Of a stretch of 64,000 bases of DNA, positions 1 to 9,085 are shown one piece after another. Position numbers and translations under genes: made by a program. Below the pieces are notes generated by a model that was not told the DNA's origin, ran no database searches, and saw only the letters and a program-made list of their open reading frames with translations. The DNA is from Paenibacillus sp. J31TS4 (lineage in GTDB: Bacteria; Bacillota; Bacilli; Paenibacillales; NBRC-103111). The stretch is taken from positions 186,001-250,000 of the forward strand of contig NZ_BOSI01000002.1 in the NCBI RefSeq assembly GCF_018403265.1, given 5' to 3'. Each line of letters opens with the position of its first letter. The first letter of the stretch is position 1.

Positions 1-549
1 CACGTCCGGTATTTCACGGAGCAGCGGCCCGCCTGGTTTCTGGAGAAGGCCAAGTCGGGAGGCGGCATTCTGATGAACCTCGGCTCCCACTCGGTCGATA
101 AGCTCCAGTGGCTGACCGGGGCGCGGGTGACGTCGGTCAAGGCACACGTGACCCATCACGGCAGCCGCGGGGACGTGGAGGGAAGCGCGCTCGCGTACTT
201 GCAGACGGACCGCGGGTTCGCGGCCACCATCTCTCTCTCCGGCTACGAAGGGGTGCCGATCAACGAGACGCATCTGCTCTTCACCAAAGGCATGATCAAG
301 CTGCAGACCCGGGGCGGCCTCTGGATCAGTGAGGAGGGCCGCTTCCGCGAGGTCGGCTGGGAGACGGGAAAGGCGCCTTTCGTGCTGCAGTACGAAGCGT
401 TCCTCCGGCTGATGGAAACGGGAGACGCCGGCGATTGCTCGGGCGCCTACGCCCGGAGCATCGTCTCCATCATTGAGACCGCCTACGCGTCAGCCGAGGC
501 TGGGGAGGAACTGCCGGTCCCGGAGCAGCCAATGCGATCCTCCTGCTAA
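1..549 (+). CDS. Gfo/Idh/MocA family oxidoreductase, C-terminal part
   Basis: The window opens inside this gene; 182 codons are visible and the stop is TAA. The segment GGGILMNLGSHSVDKLQWL near the start is the typical entry to the C-terminal alpha/beta domain of NAD(P)-dependent Gfo/Idh/MocA sugar oxidoreductases, where Asn and His residues lie at the active site. The N-terminal Rossmann domain is outside the window, so cofactor and substrate cannot be judged. Such genes often sit beside sugar-binding proteins in Paenibacillaceae, and the next gene encodes one, but no operon is certain because about 150 bp with a weak hairpin separate them. Confidence 0.85.
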   Translation, partial: HVRYFTEQRPAWFLEKAKSGGGILMNLGSHSVDKLQWLTGARVTSVKAHVTHHGSRGDVEGSALAYLQTDRGFAATISLSGYEGVPINETHLLFTKGMIKLQTRGGLWISEEGRFREVGWETGKAPFVLQYEAFLRLMETGDAGDCSGAYARSIVSIIETAYASAEAGEELPVPEQPMRSSC

Positions 550-698
550 TTGGAAGGCCCCTCCATTCTTTACATACTCTTCATGTGCGGTTAATCGTCC
601 GATAACCCGGACGGCCTACTCTTGATAGGAACGACACGGGACCGGGCAACGCGGCGGTCTCAGCCTAACAGAGAGAGCGCAGGAGGGGAACGAGAGGA

Positions 699-2321
699 AT
701 GAGAGTGAAGCAATGGACGGCCGCGGCTGTCGCGTCGGTGATGGCCGCGGGTCTTTTGGCCGGCTGCGGCGCCAAGCAGGACAAAGTAGGGGAGCAGGTG
801 GCAGGCAGCGCGCCCGCCAATTTGAATCCGACCGGCTTGCCGATCGTGAAGGAGCCGATCGAGCTGACCTTCTTCACGGGGAAGGCAGCGACGAATGGGA
901 ACAAATTCGAGGACACGCTCGTCTGGAGCGAGTACCAAAAGATGTCGAACATCAAGGTCAACTTCCAGCTGGTGCCGTTCGAGGTGCTCACGGAGAAGCG
1001 CAACCTGGCGCTGGCGAATGGGGACTATCCAGACGGGTTCTATTCGGCCCGCATGCCAACGGCCGATCTGATGCGCTACGGCAGCCAGGGCGTCTTCCTC
1101 AAGCTGAACGACAAGATCGATCAGTACGCTCCCAATTTCAAGAAGCTGATGGAGAAGTACCCGGACCTGAAAAAAGCGTTGACGATGCCGGACGGCAACA
1201 TCTATTCGTTCCCGTCCTTCTATAGCCCGGAGTTTTTGCCGATGCTCATCGGAACGCCGCTGTGGGTGAAGCAGGATTGGCTGGACAAGCTCGGCATGGC
1301 GGAGCCGAAGACGACGGATGAGCTGTACGCCTACCTGAAGGCGGTGAAAACGACGGACCTCAACGGCAACGGCAAGCAGGACGAGATTCCATACAGCGGG
1401 ACGGGAATCGGACCGCTCATCGAGCAGCTGATGGGCGCCTGGGGCGTCGGCAATCGGGGTCTCGGCCACAAATTCGTCGACGTCGATCCGAAGACGGGGG
1501 CGCTTCGCTTCTACCGGACGACGGAGCAGTATAAGGAAGTGCTGCAGTTCGTGCGCAAGCTGTACGAGGAGGGCCTGATCGACAAGGACATCTTCACGCA
1601 GAAAAGCAGCGAGCTGTACGCCAAGGGCGAGACCGGCGTGCTGGGGGCGACGATCAACCCGAATCCGAAAACCCAGTTCAACGGAACCGGTTATTTTGGC
1701 CTTGGCGCGCTCAAGGGGCCGCACGGCGACCAGTCTTATTCCCACATCAAGGTGCCGATGGTTTGGCCGGGCGCATTCGTGATCACCGACAAAAACAAGA
1801 ATCCCGAGGCGACGATCCGCTGGATCGACCACTTCTATGGAGACGAAGGCGCCCAGTTTTATTTTATGGGCAAGGAAGGCGTCAGCTACACCAAAACGGC
1901 CGACGGCAAGCTCGAGTTCGTGGACGAGATCAAGAACAACCCGAAAGGGCTGACGATGGACCAGGCGCTGACGAAGTACGTGACCTGGCTCGGCGGCAGC
2001 TACCCGGGCTACGTGCAGGACAAATATTTCAAGGGCTCGGAGACGCTGCCAGAGTCGGTGGCGACGGGGGAGAAGGCGAAGCCGTACGCCCTCAAGGAAA
2101 TCTGGTACAACTTCAACTTCACGGAGGAAGAGACCGAGTACATGAGCTCGCGCGGCAGCGATATCACCACGTACATCGGGGAGATGGAGGCCAAGCTCAT
2201 CAACGGCTCCGCTTCGTTCGCGGATTGGGACAAGCATGTCGCGAACGTCAAGAGTATGGGGCTCGACCAGTATATGAAGGTTTACCAGGCCGCCTACGAC
2301 CGGTACAAAAGCGTCAAGTAA
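699..2321 (+). CDS. Extracellular solute-binding lipoprotein (ABC importer type)
   Basis: This 540-aa protein begins with a lipoprotein signal peptide: Lys/Arg, a hydrophobic stretch, then the lipobox LLAGC with Cys23 as the lipidated residue. The body has the layout of the large (about 500-560 aa) solute-binding proteins common in Paenibacillus, including a DLNGNGKQDEIPY segment that resembles a calcium-binding loop. It should sit on the outer face of the membrane and deliver a ligand, probably a saccharide, to an ABC permease. No permease or ATPase genes follow, so the binding protein is an orphan here and its substrate cannot be inferred. AGGAGG lies 12 bp before the ATG. Confidence 0.88.
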   Translation: MRVKQWTAAAVASVMAAGLLAGCGAKQDKVGEQVAGSAPANLNPTGLPIVKEPIELTFFTGKAATNGNKFEDTLVWSEYQKMSNIKVNFQLVPFEVLTEKRNLALANGDYPDGFYSARMPTADLMRYGSQGVFLKLNDKIDQYAPNFKKLMEKYPDLKKALTMPDGNIYSFPSFYSPEFLPMLIGTPLWVKQDWLDKLGMAEPKTTDELYAYLKAVKTTDLNGNGKQDEIPYSGTGIGPLIEQLMGAWGVGNRGLGHKFVDVDPKTGALRFYRTTEQYKEVLQFVRKLYEEGLIDKDIFTQKSSELYAKGETGVLGATINPNPKTQFNGTGYFGLGALKGPHGDQSYSHIKVPMVWPGAFVITDKNKNPEATIRWIDHFYGDEGAQFYFMGKEGVSYTKTADGKLEFVDEIKNNPKGLTMDQALTKYVTWLGGSYPGYVQDKYFKGSETLPESVATGEKAKPYALKEIWYNFNFTEEETEYMSSRGSDITTYIGEMEAKLINGSASFADWDKHVANVKSMGLDQYMKVYQAAYDRYKSVK

Positions 2322-2421
2322 CCCTGCGCCTCGGAGCGCGAGGCGCTCGGGGCGAGGGTGACCCCCCCTCGGGACCATGGATCGGAGAGAGTTACGGAAA
2401 GCAAGGAGATACGTCAGGCGA

Positions 2422-2450
2422 GGACCGTCCGGGTGGACGGTCCTTGTTGC
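2422..2450 (+). terminator. Probable terminator after the solute-binding protein gene
   Basis: Perfect 9-bp stem GGACCGTCC/GGACGGTCC around a GGGT loop, followed by a weak T-rich stretch (TTGTTGCTG). It lies about 100 bp past the stop codon. The poor T-tract makes efficiency uncertain. Confidence 0.55.
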
Positions 2451-2490
2451 TGTGTCCTGGGAACGGCATTCCGCCAATGCCGGACAGCGG

Positions 2491-2520
2491 TTGACAAAGA
2501 GCGGATTTGCGTGATAGCTT
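2491..2520 (+). promoter_or_regulatory. Candidate promoter for the sarcosine oxidase-like gene
   Basis: A perfect TTGACA -35 (2491-2496) is followed 18 bp later by TAGCTT with an extended-10 TG. The -10 is weak (3 of 6). The transcript would carry a leader of about 105 nt. Confidence 0.4.
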
Positions 2521-2633
2521 TAAAACATAGTAAGTTTATCGGAATATAATGGTTTGATCGAAGAATGGCGGAATGCTTCCGCCCACAGAAAAGGATCCGG
2601 ACAGGATAGACGCCGGAAGAAGGAGGGCGCACG

Positions 2634-3800
2634 ATGGGATGCTGCTTTGATGTCATTGTCGTAGGAGCCGGAGCGATGGGGATGAACGCCGGCTACCGGC
2701 TGGCGGAACGGGGGCTGAGCGTGCTCCTGCTCGACGCGTGCGACCCGCCCCATTCGCTCGGCAGCCATCACGGAGAGACGCGGCTTCTCCGCCACGCCTA
2801 CCGGGACGCGTGCAGCGTGCCGCTCGCCCTGCGGGCCCACCGCCTCTGGAGCGAGATGGAAGAGGAAACCGGTGGGCCGCTGTTCCGCCAGACCGGCGTT
2901 CTCAATCTCGCCGCGGCGGATTCCTCCGTCCAGCTGGAGAAGGCGGTAATGGCCGAGCGTTTCGGCCTGCGGACCGAGCTGCTTGGCCCGGCGGATATCG
3001 AGCGCCGCTGGCCGGGCTTCTCGGTGCCGGACGGCTACACGGGGCTCTACGAGCCGACGGCCGGCGTGCTGTTCAGCGAGGCCTGCATGCTCGCGGCTAG
3101 GCGGCTGGCGGCCGCATCCGGAGCCGTTCTGCTGCCCTATACGCCGGTGAACGACATCACGGTCGAACCGAGCGGCGTAACGGTCAAAACGCCGAACGGC
3201 TGCTTTCACGGCACGCAGCTCGTGCTGACGACCGGCTCTTGGTCGGCGCTCATGCTGGACCCCCTCCGGCTGCCGGTCGCCGCGGTGCGACAGACGGTCG
3301 CCTGGTTCGAGGCGGAGGAGGAGAAGTACGGGGAAGCCGTGTTCCCAGGCTTCACCTTCGACCTGCCGGACGGCGACTTCTATGGCGTCCCGAGCATCGG
3401 CGGCAGCGGCGTCAAGATCGGCCGGCACGACGCCGGACGGGAGTTTGAGCCGTCCGCCGTGCCAGAGCCCTTCGGCGCCCAACCTTCCGACGAGGAGGAG
3501 CTGCGCCGCTTCGCGGCCGTCCGGCTGCCGGGCGCCGCGGGAAGGCTCGTTGGCTCCGCCGTATGCCGGTACGAGCGGACGCCCGACGAGCAATTCCTGA
3601 TCGACCGCCATCCGGTGCATGGGCACGTCTGGATCGCGACCGGCTTCTCCGGACACGGCTTCAAATTCGCAAGCGCCGTCGGAGAGGCGGTCGCGGAGCT
3701 GGTCGCCACCGGCCGGAGCTCGTTCGATCTATCCGCCTTCTCCCTAGGGCGGTTTGCAGGATTTGCTCCTTCATCCGCCGAGATCCCGCCTGGTGCATAG
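2634..3800 (+). CDS. Monomeric sarcosine oxidase / N-methyltryptophan oxidase-like FAD enzyme
   Basis: A 388-aa flavoprotein oxidase. Residues 11-16 (GAGAMG) are the FAD-binding dinucleotide fold. SHHGETR (44-50) matches the segment near the flavin ring in the MSOX/SolA family. Cys311 stands where the FAD is covalently attached in these enzymes, followed by the family signature TPDEQFLIDRHP and GFSGHGFKF. Known members oxidise N-methyl amino acids to the amine, formaldehyde and hydrogen peroxide; the exact substrate here is not determinable. GAAGGAGGG lies 7-8 bp before the ATG. It is monocistronic and convergent with the glycosidase gene, with a strong shared terminator between them. Confidence 0.85.
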   Translation: MGCCFDVIVVGAGAMGMNAGYRLAERGLSVLLLDACDPPHSLGSHHGETRLLRHAYRDACSVPLALRAHRLWSEMEEETGGPLFRQTGVLNLAAADSSVQLEKAVMAERFGLRTELLGPADIERRWPGFSVPDGYTGLYEPTAGVLFSEACMLAARRLAAASGAVLLPYTPVNDITVEPSGVTVKTPNGCFHGTQLVLTTGSWSALMLDPLRLPVAAVRQTVAWFEAEEEKYGEAVFPGFTFDLPDGDFYGVPSIGGSGVKIGRHDAGREFEPSAVPEPFGAQPSDEEELRRFAAVRLPGAAGRLVGSAVCRYERTPDEQFLIDRHPVHGHVWIATGFSGHGFKFASAVGEAVAELVATGRSSFDLSAFSLGRFAGFAPSSAEIPPGA

Positions 3801-3954
3801 CGGCGGAGAGAAGGCCATTTCCCGGGAAACGGCCGAATTCGACGAAATTCGCGTATTTCCGCGCGTACGAGGCTATCCCGAGGCACGGGGCCAGGTATGC
3901 GAAACAAGCCGGCGAATACGCGGCGGGGACCCACTCCGAAGACTACACAAATCG

Positions 3955-4003
3955 CACAAGCCCCCCGGAGTCTTCCCGTATAGGAAGCAGCGGGGGGCTT
4001 GTG
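3955..4003. terminator. Bidirectional terminator between convergent genes
   Basis: A perfect 13-bp stem (3955-3967 with 3991-4003: CACAAGCCCCCCG) encloses an inner CTTCC/GGAAG stem. It is followed by TTGTTG on the plus side. It lies between the convergent oxidase and glycosidase genes. Confidence 0.8.
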
Positions 4004-4079
4004 TTGTTGCCGATAGGATCGCGGGGGGATCCCGCGGCCGGCACGGACGCCGTCTAAACGGCCTTCCGCGAGAGCGGCT

Positions 4080-5828
4080 TTACTTGATCTGACGGTAAAC
4101 GATCCGGTACCCGAGCTCGTCGAGATGGATCTTCATCTTGCCGTCCTTCACCGGGACGGGCTCCTCGGACAGCGCATCCTTCCAGTCGTTCGTCTCCAGC
4201 GGATATTCCATGTCTGTCGGCGTCTCCTCGTTGTTCATCCAGATGAGGAAGTGCATCTTGCCGTCCATCCGCTCATAGATAATGCGGCGGTCGTGAGGAT
4301 CGGCCTTCAGGAACCGGAACCGGCCATCCCGGAGCGCCCCGTGCTTCTTGCGCAGCCCGATCAGCAGCTTGTAGAAGTCGAACAGCTCGCGGTCCTGCTT
4401 GTCGAAGTCCCATTCCATGCACTGGCGGCAGTCCGGATCGCCGCCGCCGCTCAGGCCGATCTCGTCGCCATAAAAGATGCAGGGCGTGCCCATATAAGTG
4501 AGCAGGTAGACGACGCACAGCTTCAGCCGCCGCTTGTCTTCTCCGCACAGTGTCAGCGCCCGCGGGGTGTCGTGGCTGCACAGAAGGTTGAAGATCACCT
4601 CGTTCGCCTGCTTCGGGTACCGCGTGAGCAGGGCGCCCATGTCGTTAGCGAACGAAATGCCGTCCCGCTCGCCCGCTGCGAAGAACTCCAGCACCTTGTT
4701 GGAGAACGGGTAGTTCATGACCGAGTCGAACTGGTCGCCGAGCAGCCACATGATGGAGTCGTTCCAAACCTCGCCGACGATATACGCATCTGGGTTGGCT
4801 TCCTTGACGATCCGGCGGAAATCGCGCCAGAAGTGGTGGTCGATCTCGTCGGCCACGTCGAGGCGCCAGCCGTCCAGCTTGATCTCGCCGATCCAGTAGC
4901 GGGCGACGTCCAGCAGATATTCCTTGACCTCCGGGTTGGCCGTATTGAACTTCGGCATATGTTCGAAGAAACCGAACGTATCGTAAGTTGGGATGCCGTC
5001 TCTCACCTCGAGCGGGAATTCTTTCACATGGAACCAGTCCGCGTATTTCGAATCCTTGCCGTGCTTCAGCACGTCCTGGAAAGGAGGGAATTCGTACCCG
5101 CAGTGGTTGAACACCGCGTCGAGCATCACGCGGATGCCTTTGTCGTGGCATGCCTCGACGAGCTCCTTTAGCTGCTCGTTCGTCCCAAAGTGAGGGTCGA
5201 CCGTCCGGTAATCGATGGTGTCGTACTTGTGGTTGGAAGGGGACTTGAACAAGGGGGTGAAGTAGATCGCGTTAATCCCGAGATCCAGGAGATAATCCAG
5301 ATGGTCCTGCACCCCTTTCAAATCGCCGCCAAAGAAATTTTCCCGTGTCGGCTGGCCGCCCCACGGCTCGACCCCTTCCGGATCGTTCGACGGGTCGCCG
5401 TTGGCGAACCGTTCCGGGAACAGCTGATAGAAGACCGCTTCCTTCGCCCAATCCGGCGGGTTGAATACGTCGATCTCGTGAATGTATGGGAACGTGTAAT
5501 AGCCGCCTGGCGGATAGGGTTCTTCGTGGCTGATGCCGGATTCGCACATCCATAGCGCCTCGGTGCCCGCTTCGAAGCGGAAGGCGTAGTTGAGCCGGCG
5601 GTAGGCGGGCTTCACTTGCGCTTCCCAGTAATCGAAGATCGAATCGGACGCGAATTTTTCCATGGGATACGTATGGGTCGTCCGTTCCCAATCATACTTG
5701 TCACCGGTCACCGCATACACACGTTGCACATCGTCCCGCTTCGTCCGGACGCGCAGGTGCAGGGTCTCGTTGTCGTAAGCGTAAGCCCACAAATTTTTGG
5801 GGCCGTGGTAGAAAGCTTCCAGCTGCAT
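4080..5828 (-). CDS. GH13 alpha-glycosidase (neopullulanase / maltogenic amylase type)
   Basis: A 582-aa GH13 enzyme. An N-terminal beta domain (about 1-120) precedes the (beta/alpha)8 barrel. The catalytic triad is visible: nucleophile Asp324 in GWRLDVADE, acid/base Glu353 in VGEVWND, and Asp420 in SHD. The family region I motif reads DAVFNHCG. It should hydrolyse alpha-1,4 and possibly alpha-1,6 links in maltodextrins, pullulan or cyclodextrins. No signal peptide is seen, so it is intracellular. I chose the ATG at 5828 because GGAGG sits 7 bp before it and MQLEAFYH is a natural N-terminus; an upstream in-frame ATG lacks a ribosome site. Confidence 0.92.
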   Translation of the reverse strand: MQLEAFYHGPKNLWAYAYDNETLHLRVRTKRDDVQRVYAVTGDKYDWERTTHTYPMEKFASDSIFDYWEAQVKPAYRRLNYAFRFEAGTEALWMCESGISHEEPYPPGGYYTFPYIHEIDVFNPPDWAKEAVFYQLFPERFANGDPSNDPEGVEPWGGQPTRENFFGGDLKGVQDHLDYLLDLGINAIYFTPLFKSPSNHKYDTIDYRTVDPHFGTNEQLKELVEACHDKGIRVMLDAVFNHCGYEFPPFQDVLKHGKDSKYADWFHVKEFPLEVRDGIPTYDTFGFFEHMPKFNTANPEVKEYLLDVARYWIGEIKLDGWRLDVADEIDHHFWRDFRRIVKEANPDAYIVGEVWNDSIMWLLGDQFDSVMNYPFSNKVLEFFAAGERDGISFANDMGALLTRYPKQANEVIFNLLCSHDTPRALTLCGEDKRRLKLCVVYLLTYMGTPCIFYGDEIGLSGGGDPDCRQCMEWDFDKQDRELFDFYKLLIGLRKKHGALRDGRFRFLKADPHDRRIIYERMDGKMHFLIWMNNEETPTDMEYPLETNDWKDALSEEPVPVKDGKMKIHLDELGYRIVYRQIK

Positions 5829-5851
5829 ACGGTTCCTCCTTACAAGTCTTG

Positions 5852-5880
5852 ATTGTATGTATTTACCCATGGTTAGTCAG
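5852..5880 (-). promoter_or_regulatory. Candidate sigma-A promoter for the GH13 gene
   Basis: On the minus strand, CTGACT (5880-5875) is followed by a 17-bp spacer and TACAAT (5857-5852), just upstream of the ribosome site. No clear CcpA (cre) operator is visible. Confidence 0.5.
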
Positions 5881-5925
5881 TTAGAAACCAGTGTGCCCCC
5901 GGTCTGTCAAAATATTTGGGCCGAT

Positions 5926-5955
5926 TTGCCCGCCTTTCCCAATCAAGGGTACAAT
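5926..5955 (+). promoter_or_regulatory. Candidate sigma-A promoter for the methyltransferase operon
   Basis: TTGCCC, an 18-bp spacer and TACAAT (5950-5955), about 50 bp before the methyltransferase ATG, in the divergent region opposite the GH13 gene. Confidence 0.55.
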
Positions 5956-6002
5956 GAGACGAAACCGGCACCGCCAGAAGCGACACAGGAGCGAACCCGA
6001 TC

Positions 6003-6755
6003 ATGAAGCAAACGTACGCCTGGTACAAAGAAAGTTTCGGCAAGGACTATCTGCTCATCTACAAGCACCGCGATCTGCACGGAGCCCGTGAGGAAGTGCG
6101 CCGCATGATCGACTGGCTCTATCTTGCGCCGGGGGCGCGCGTGCTCGATCTATGCTGCGGCATGGGCAGGCACTCGTTAGCGCTCGCGGACTGCGGCTTC
6201 CGCGTGACGGGTATGGATCTGTCGGACGTGCTGCTGGATGAAGCGGGAAGGCTCGATCCGGAGAGAAAGGTGCGGTGGATCAAAGGAGATATGAGGGACG
6301 TGCCGCTTGGCGGTCCGTTCGACGGGATTGTCAATTTATTTACCTCGTTCGGCTACTTCGACGAGGATGAGGAGAATGAACGCGTGCTGAAGGAAATGGC
6401 TAGACTGCTCGCCCCAGGAGGGCGTTTCCTGTTGGACTTCCTGAATCCGTCCTATGTCAGAAGCCATTTGAAGGCCCATTCGGTAAGAAGAGAAGGGACG
6501 ACCATGATCGACGAGGTCCGTTCGATCGAGGACGGCTTCGTCCGCAAGCGCATTCTGCTGACCGAGCCGGGCGGCGGCGAGCGGCGCTATCTGGAACAGG
6601 TGCGGCTGTACGAGCTGGCGGACTTCCGGCGGATGTGCGGCCGTGCGGGGCTCGAGATCGAGCAGGTGCACGGGGATTACCGGCAGGGCGAGTTCCGCCC
6701 GGCGACCTCCCCCCGGCTGATTCTGGTCGGCCGATTGGCGGGAGGTGCGCGATGA
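6003..6755 (+). CDS. Class I SAM-dependent methyltransferase
   Basis: A 250-aa protein with a Rossmann-like methyltransferase fold. Motif I is VLDLCCGMGRHS (47-58), the SAM-binding glycine loop; the acidic end of beta-2 is GMDLS, and the post-II region is KGDMRDVP. The substrate is unknown; the sequence resembles the broad UbiE/BioC-like group. ACAGGAG lies 9 bp before the ATG. Its TGA overlaps the next gene's ATG (ATGA), so the two are translationally coupled. Confidence 0.85.
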   Translation: MKQTYAWYKESFGKDYLLIYKHRDLHGAREEVRRMIDWLYLAPGARVLDLCCGMGRHSLALADCGFRVTGMDLSDVLLDEAGRLDPERKVRWIKGDMRDVPLGGPFDGIVNLFTSFGYFDEDEENERVLKEMARLLAPGGRFLLDFLNPSYVRSHLKAHSVRREGTTMIDEVRSIEDGFVRKRILLTEPGGGERRYLEQVRLYELADFRRMCGRAGLEIEQVHGDYRQGEFRPATSPRLILVGRLAGGAR

Positions 6756-7720
6756 CGGTCCTGCGCCCGAGTGGCGATACGCTCCAGATCAAAGTGCCGC
6801 TGCCGTTCCCGCTTCGCTGGGTCAACAGCTATCTCGTGCGCGGACGGGACGGCTATACGCTGATCGACCCGGGACTGCATACGGAGGAGGCCGTGCGGCT
6901 GTGGGAGACGGTGCTTCGAGAGGAAGCCATCGGCTATGGCGACATCGTCTCGATCGCACTCACGCATCATCACCCCGACCACTACGGGCTCGCAGGCTGG
7001 TTTCAGGAGCGGACCGGCGCTCCGGTCTGGCTGTCCGCCGAAGGCCAGCGCCAGGCCGCCATGCTATGGCAGGACGTGCGGCCTCTAGAGCAGGCGCTCC
7101 TGAGCACGTTTCTCCGCCACGGCATGCCGGTAGAGGAGCGGGAAGAGATGCTTCGCCATATGGAGAGCTTCCTGCCGCTGGTGACTCCTCAGCCTCGCTT
7201 GAGCGACTACCCGGCGGACGGGCTCTTCCGGATCGGCGACCGGCAGTGCGAGGTGCTGGAGACGCCGGGGCATGCGTCCGGCCATGTGTGCTTCTATGAC
7301 CGCGCCGCCCGGGAAATCTACTGCGGCGATCACGTCCTGCCGCGCATCTCGCCGAACGTCGGCTACCTGCCAAAGGTAGAGGAGACGCCGCTCGCCCAGT
7401 ATCTCGCCTCGCTTGCGCAAGTGCGCACCCTCGACGTCACGCTTGCGTATCCCGGCCACCGGGATCCGTTCGCCGGCTTCGCCGAGCGGGCGGAGGAACT
7501 GCTCCGCCACCACGACGAGCGCCTCGCCGAGATGCGGCGGCTGCTCACCGAGCCCAAGACGTGCTACCGGCTGTGCCGCGACGTCTTCGGCTACCAGCTG
7601 TCGACCCACCAGCTGCGCTTCGCGCTCGCCGAGACGATTGCGCACGTGATTCATCTGCGTGACGCCGGCCTAGTGGCCGAGCGGGAGCAAGACTGGCTGG
7701 CGGTTTACGCCGCCTGCTGA
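6752..7720 (+). CDS. Metallo-beta-lactamase fold hydrolase
   Basis: A 322-aa MBL-fold protein. THHHPDHYG (71-79) supplies the zinc motif HxHxDH (H72, H74, D76, H77). Further metal ligands are probably in TPGHASGH and the GDH of YCGDHVLP. A C-terminal extension of about 80 residues resembles the winged-helix tail of LACTB2/RNase-Z-related hydrolases. The substrate may be a thioester or phosphodiester but is not determinable. The ATG overlaps the upstream methyltransferase stop by four bases, so the longer in-frame ORF start was rejected. Confidence 0.85.
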   Translation: MTVLRPSGDTLQIKVPLPFPLRWVNSYLVRGRDGYTLIDPGLHTEEAVRLWETVLREEAIGYGDIVSIALTHHHPDHYGLAGWFQERTGAPVWLSAEGQRQAAMLWQDVRPLEQALLSTFLRHGMPVEEREEMLRHMESFLPLVTPQPRLSDYPADGLFRIGDRQCEVLETPGHASGHVCFYDRAAREIYCGDHVLPRISPNVGYLPKVEETPLAQYLASLAQVRTLDVTLAYPGHRDPFAGFAERAEELLRHHDERLAEMRRLLTEPKTCYRLCRDVFGYQLSTHQLRFALAETIAHVIHLRDAGLVAEREQDWLAVYAAC

Positions 7721-7773
7721 ATGCGATACAAGTTTCCTCTATCTTAGGAGCGGAGGCATGCTGCCCCAAAACG

Positions 7774-7817
7774 AAAGCAGTCGTCACAGGATTCTCATCC
7801 GGGACGACTGCTTTTTT
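7774..7817. terminator. Bidirectional terminator
   Basis: An AAAGCAGTCGTC / GACGACTGCTTT stem with a 17-nt loop, followed by TTTTTT on the plus side and T-rich sequence on the minus side. It serves the convergent MBL hydrolase and quinone oxidoreductase genes. Confidence 0.85.
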
Positions 7818-7886
7818 CCGTTTAAGCTTATGCTTGGTTCCAACTGACCGCCGGTTAGTATTTGTGACCAAAGCGTGCCTGCCTCT

Positions 7887-8864
7887 CTAAGACGGCGGAA
7901 CAAGCAGCACCTTGCCGGTACTCCGGCGGCTCTCGACCCAGGCGTGCGCGGCGGGGGCGTCGGCCAGCGCGAACGTCCGGCCGATCTTCATCTTGAGCCG
8001 GCCGTCCGCGAGCATCGGCAGCACCTGCTCGGCGGTCGCCTGAAGCAGCTGCGGCCGCTGGGCGCGTGTCGTGCCGAGGCTGAAGCCGAGAACGGACCGG
8101 CAGGAAGCGTGCAGGTCGCGGGTCCGGAACGTGCCGTCCTGCCCGCTGGCGCTGCCGAACTGCACGAGCCGGCCGTACGGGGCGAGGCAATGGAGGCTCT
8201 CGTCCGCCACCGGGCCGGCCACCGAGTCGCAGATGATGTCGGCGCCTCGCCCCCTGGTCCGCTCATTCACCTGCGCTGCGAATGGTCCCTGTCCATAACA
8301 GAGCACGAGGTCCGCGCCCGCTTCATAGGCCGTCTCCGCCTTGCTCTCGTCCCCGACCGTCCCGATGACCGTTCCGGCGCCCAGCAGCTTCGCCATCTGC
8401 ACCAGCGTCGTGCCGACGCCACCGGCCGCTGCGTGGACGACCACCTTCTCGCCCGCCTCCAGCCGGGCGACGTCCGCCAGCAGCTTATGCGACAGGAACG
8501 AGACGGTCGGACAGGCTGCCGCCGTCTCGAGGTCCAGGCGGTCCGGCACGGCAAAGGTCAGCGCCTCGTCCGCTACTGCATACTCGGCGTAGGATCCGCC
8601 CTTTGGGAAGGCGATAACCCGCTGTCCGGGGCGGAAGCGCGTCACCTCCGCGCCTGTCTCCACGACGACGCCGGCCGCGTCCAGGCCGGGAATAAAGGGA
8701 GGAACCGCTCCTTTTTGCCCGTAACGGGCCTTGATGTCCGCAAAATTCACGCTTGTCCTCTCCACACGGAGAAGGACCTGCTTCGGTCCGGCCGCCGGGA
8801 TCTCCATGTCGATCATCTTCAGATTCTCCGGTCCGCCGAACGCCGTAACCACAACTGCTTTCAT
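7887..8864 (-). CDS. Zinc-binding-dehydrogenase-like NADPH:quinone oxidoreductase (MDR family)
   Basis: A 325-aa medium-chain dehydrogenase/reductase. An N-terminal GroES-like domain (FADIKARYGQ, PFIPGLDAAGVV) is followed by an NADPH-binding Rossmann domain with AAAGGVGTT. The set of cysteine ligands for structural zinc is lacking, as in the quinone oxidoreductase subgroup. It probably reduces quinones or enones with NADPH. The ATG at 8864 is preceded by GGGAGGG on the minus strand; MKAVVV is the usual N-terminus, so the 16-residue upstream extension was dropped. Monocistronic. Confidence 0.88.
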   Translation of the reverse strand: MKAVVVTAFGGPENLKMIDMEIPAAGPKQVLLRVERTSVNFADIKARYGQKGAVPPFIPGLDAAGVVVETGAEVTRFRPGQRVIAFPKGGSYAEYAVADEALTFAVPDRLDLETAAACPTVSFLSHKLLADVARLEAGEKVVVHAAAGGVGTTLVQMAKLLGAGTVIGTVGDESKAETAYEAGADLVLCYGQGPFAAQVNERTRGRGADIICDSVAGPVADESLHCLAPYGRLVQFGSASGQDGTFRTRDLHASCRSVLGFSLGTTRAQRPQLLQATAEQVLPMLADGRLKMKIGRTFALADAPAAHAWVESRRSTGKVLLVPPS

Positions 8865-9013
8865 GCCGGTTCCCTCCCTGTCAGCTCCGATAGTTGCTTC
8901 CCATAGTAGCACACCGGACGCGGCAGCGGCGGGCGGTGCGGCCTGTTCTTTTCCCGGAAACGGAGCCGCGCCCCGTCAGCCGGACGGGTACGAGGGCAGA
9001 GGGGGGCGAGCCA

Positions 9014-9044
9014 AACAAAAAAAGAGCCGAACAATCGGCTCTTT
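9014..9044 (-). terminator. Terminator of the pgpA-like gene
   Basis: On the minus strand AAGAGCCGA/TCGGCTCTT forms a 9-bp stem with a 4-nt loop followed by TTTTTTT. It lies about 40 bp past the stop of the minus-strand phosphatase gene. Confidence 0.85.
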
Positions 9045-9085
9045 TCGTTAGCGATGCCGCTTTGGCGGACCTGGAGGCTTAAGGG

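Noticed and set aside
660-2477. A 605-codon minus-strand frame opposite the solute-binding protein gene
   Set aside because: The plus strand has a lipoprotein signal, ribosome site and family features; the minus frame is compositional shadow.
5828-6003. A CcpA cre site at the GH13 promoter
   Set aside because: No sequence close to the TGNAARCGNWWNCA consensus was found in the divergent region.
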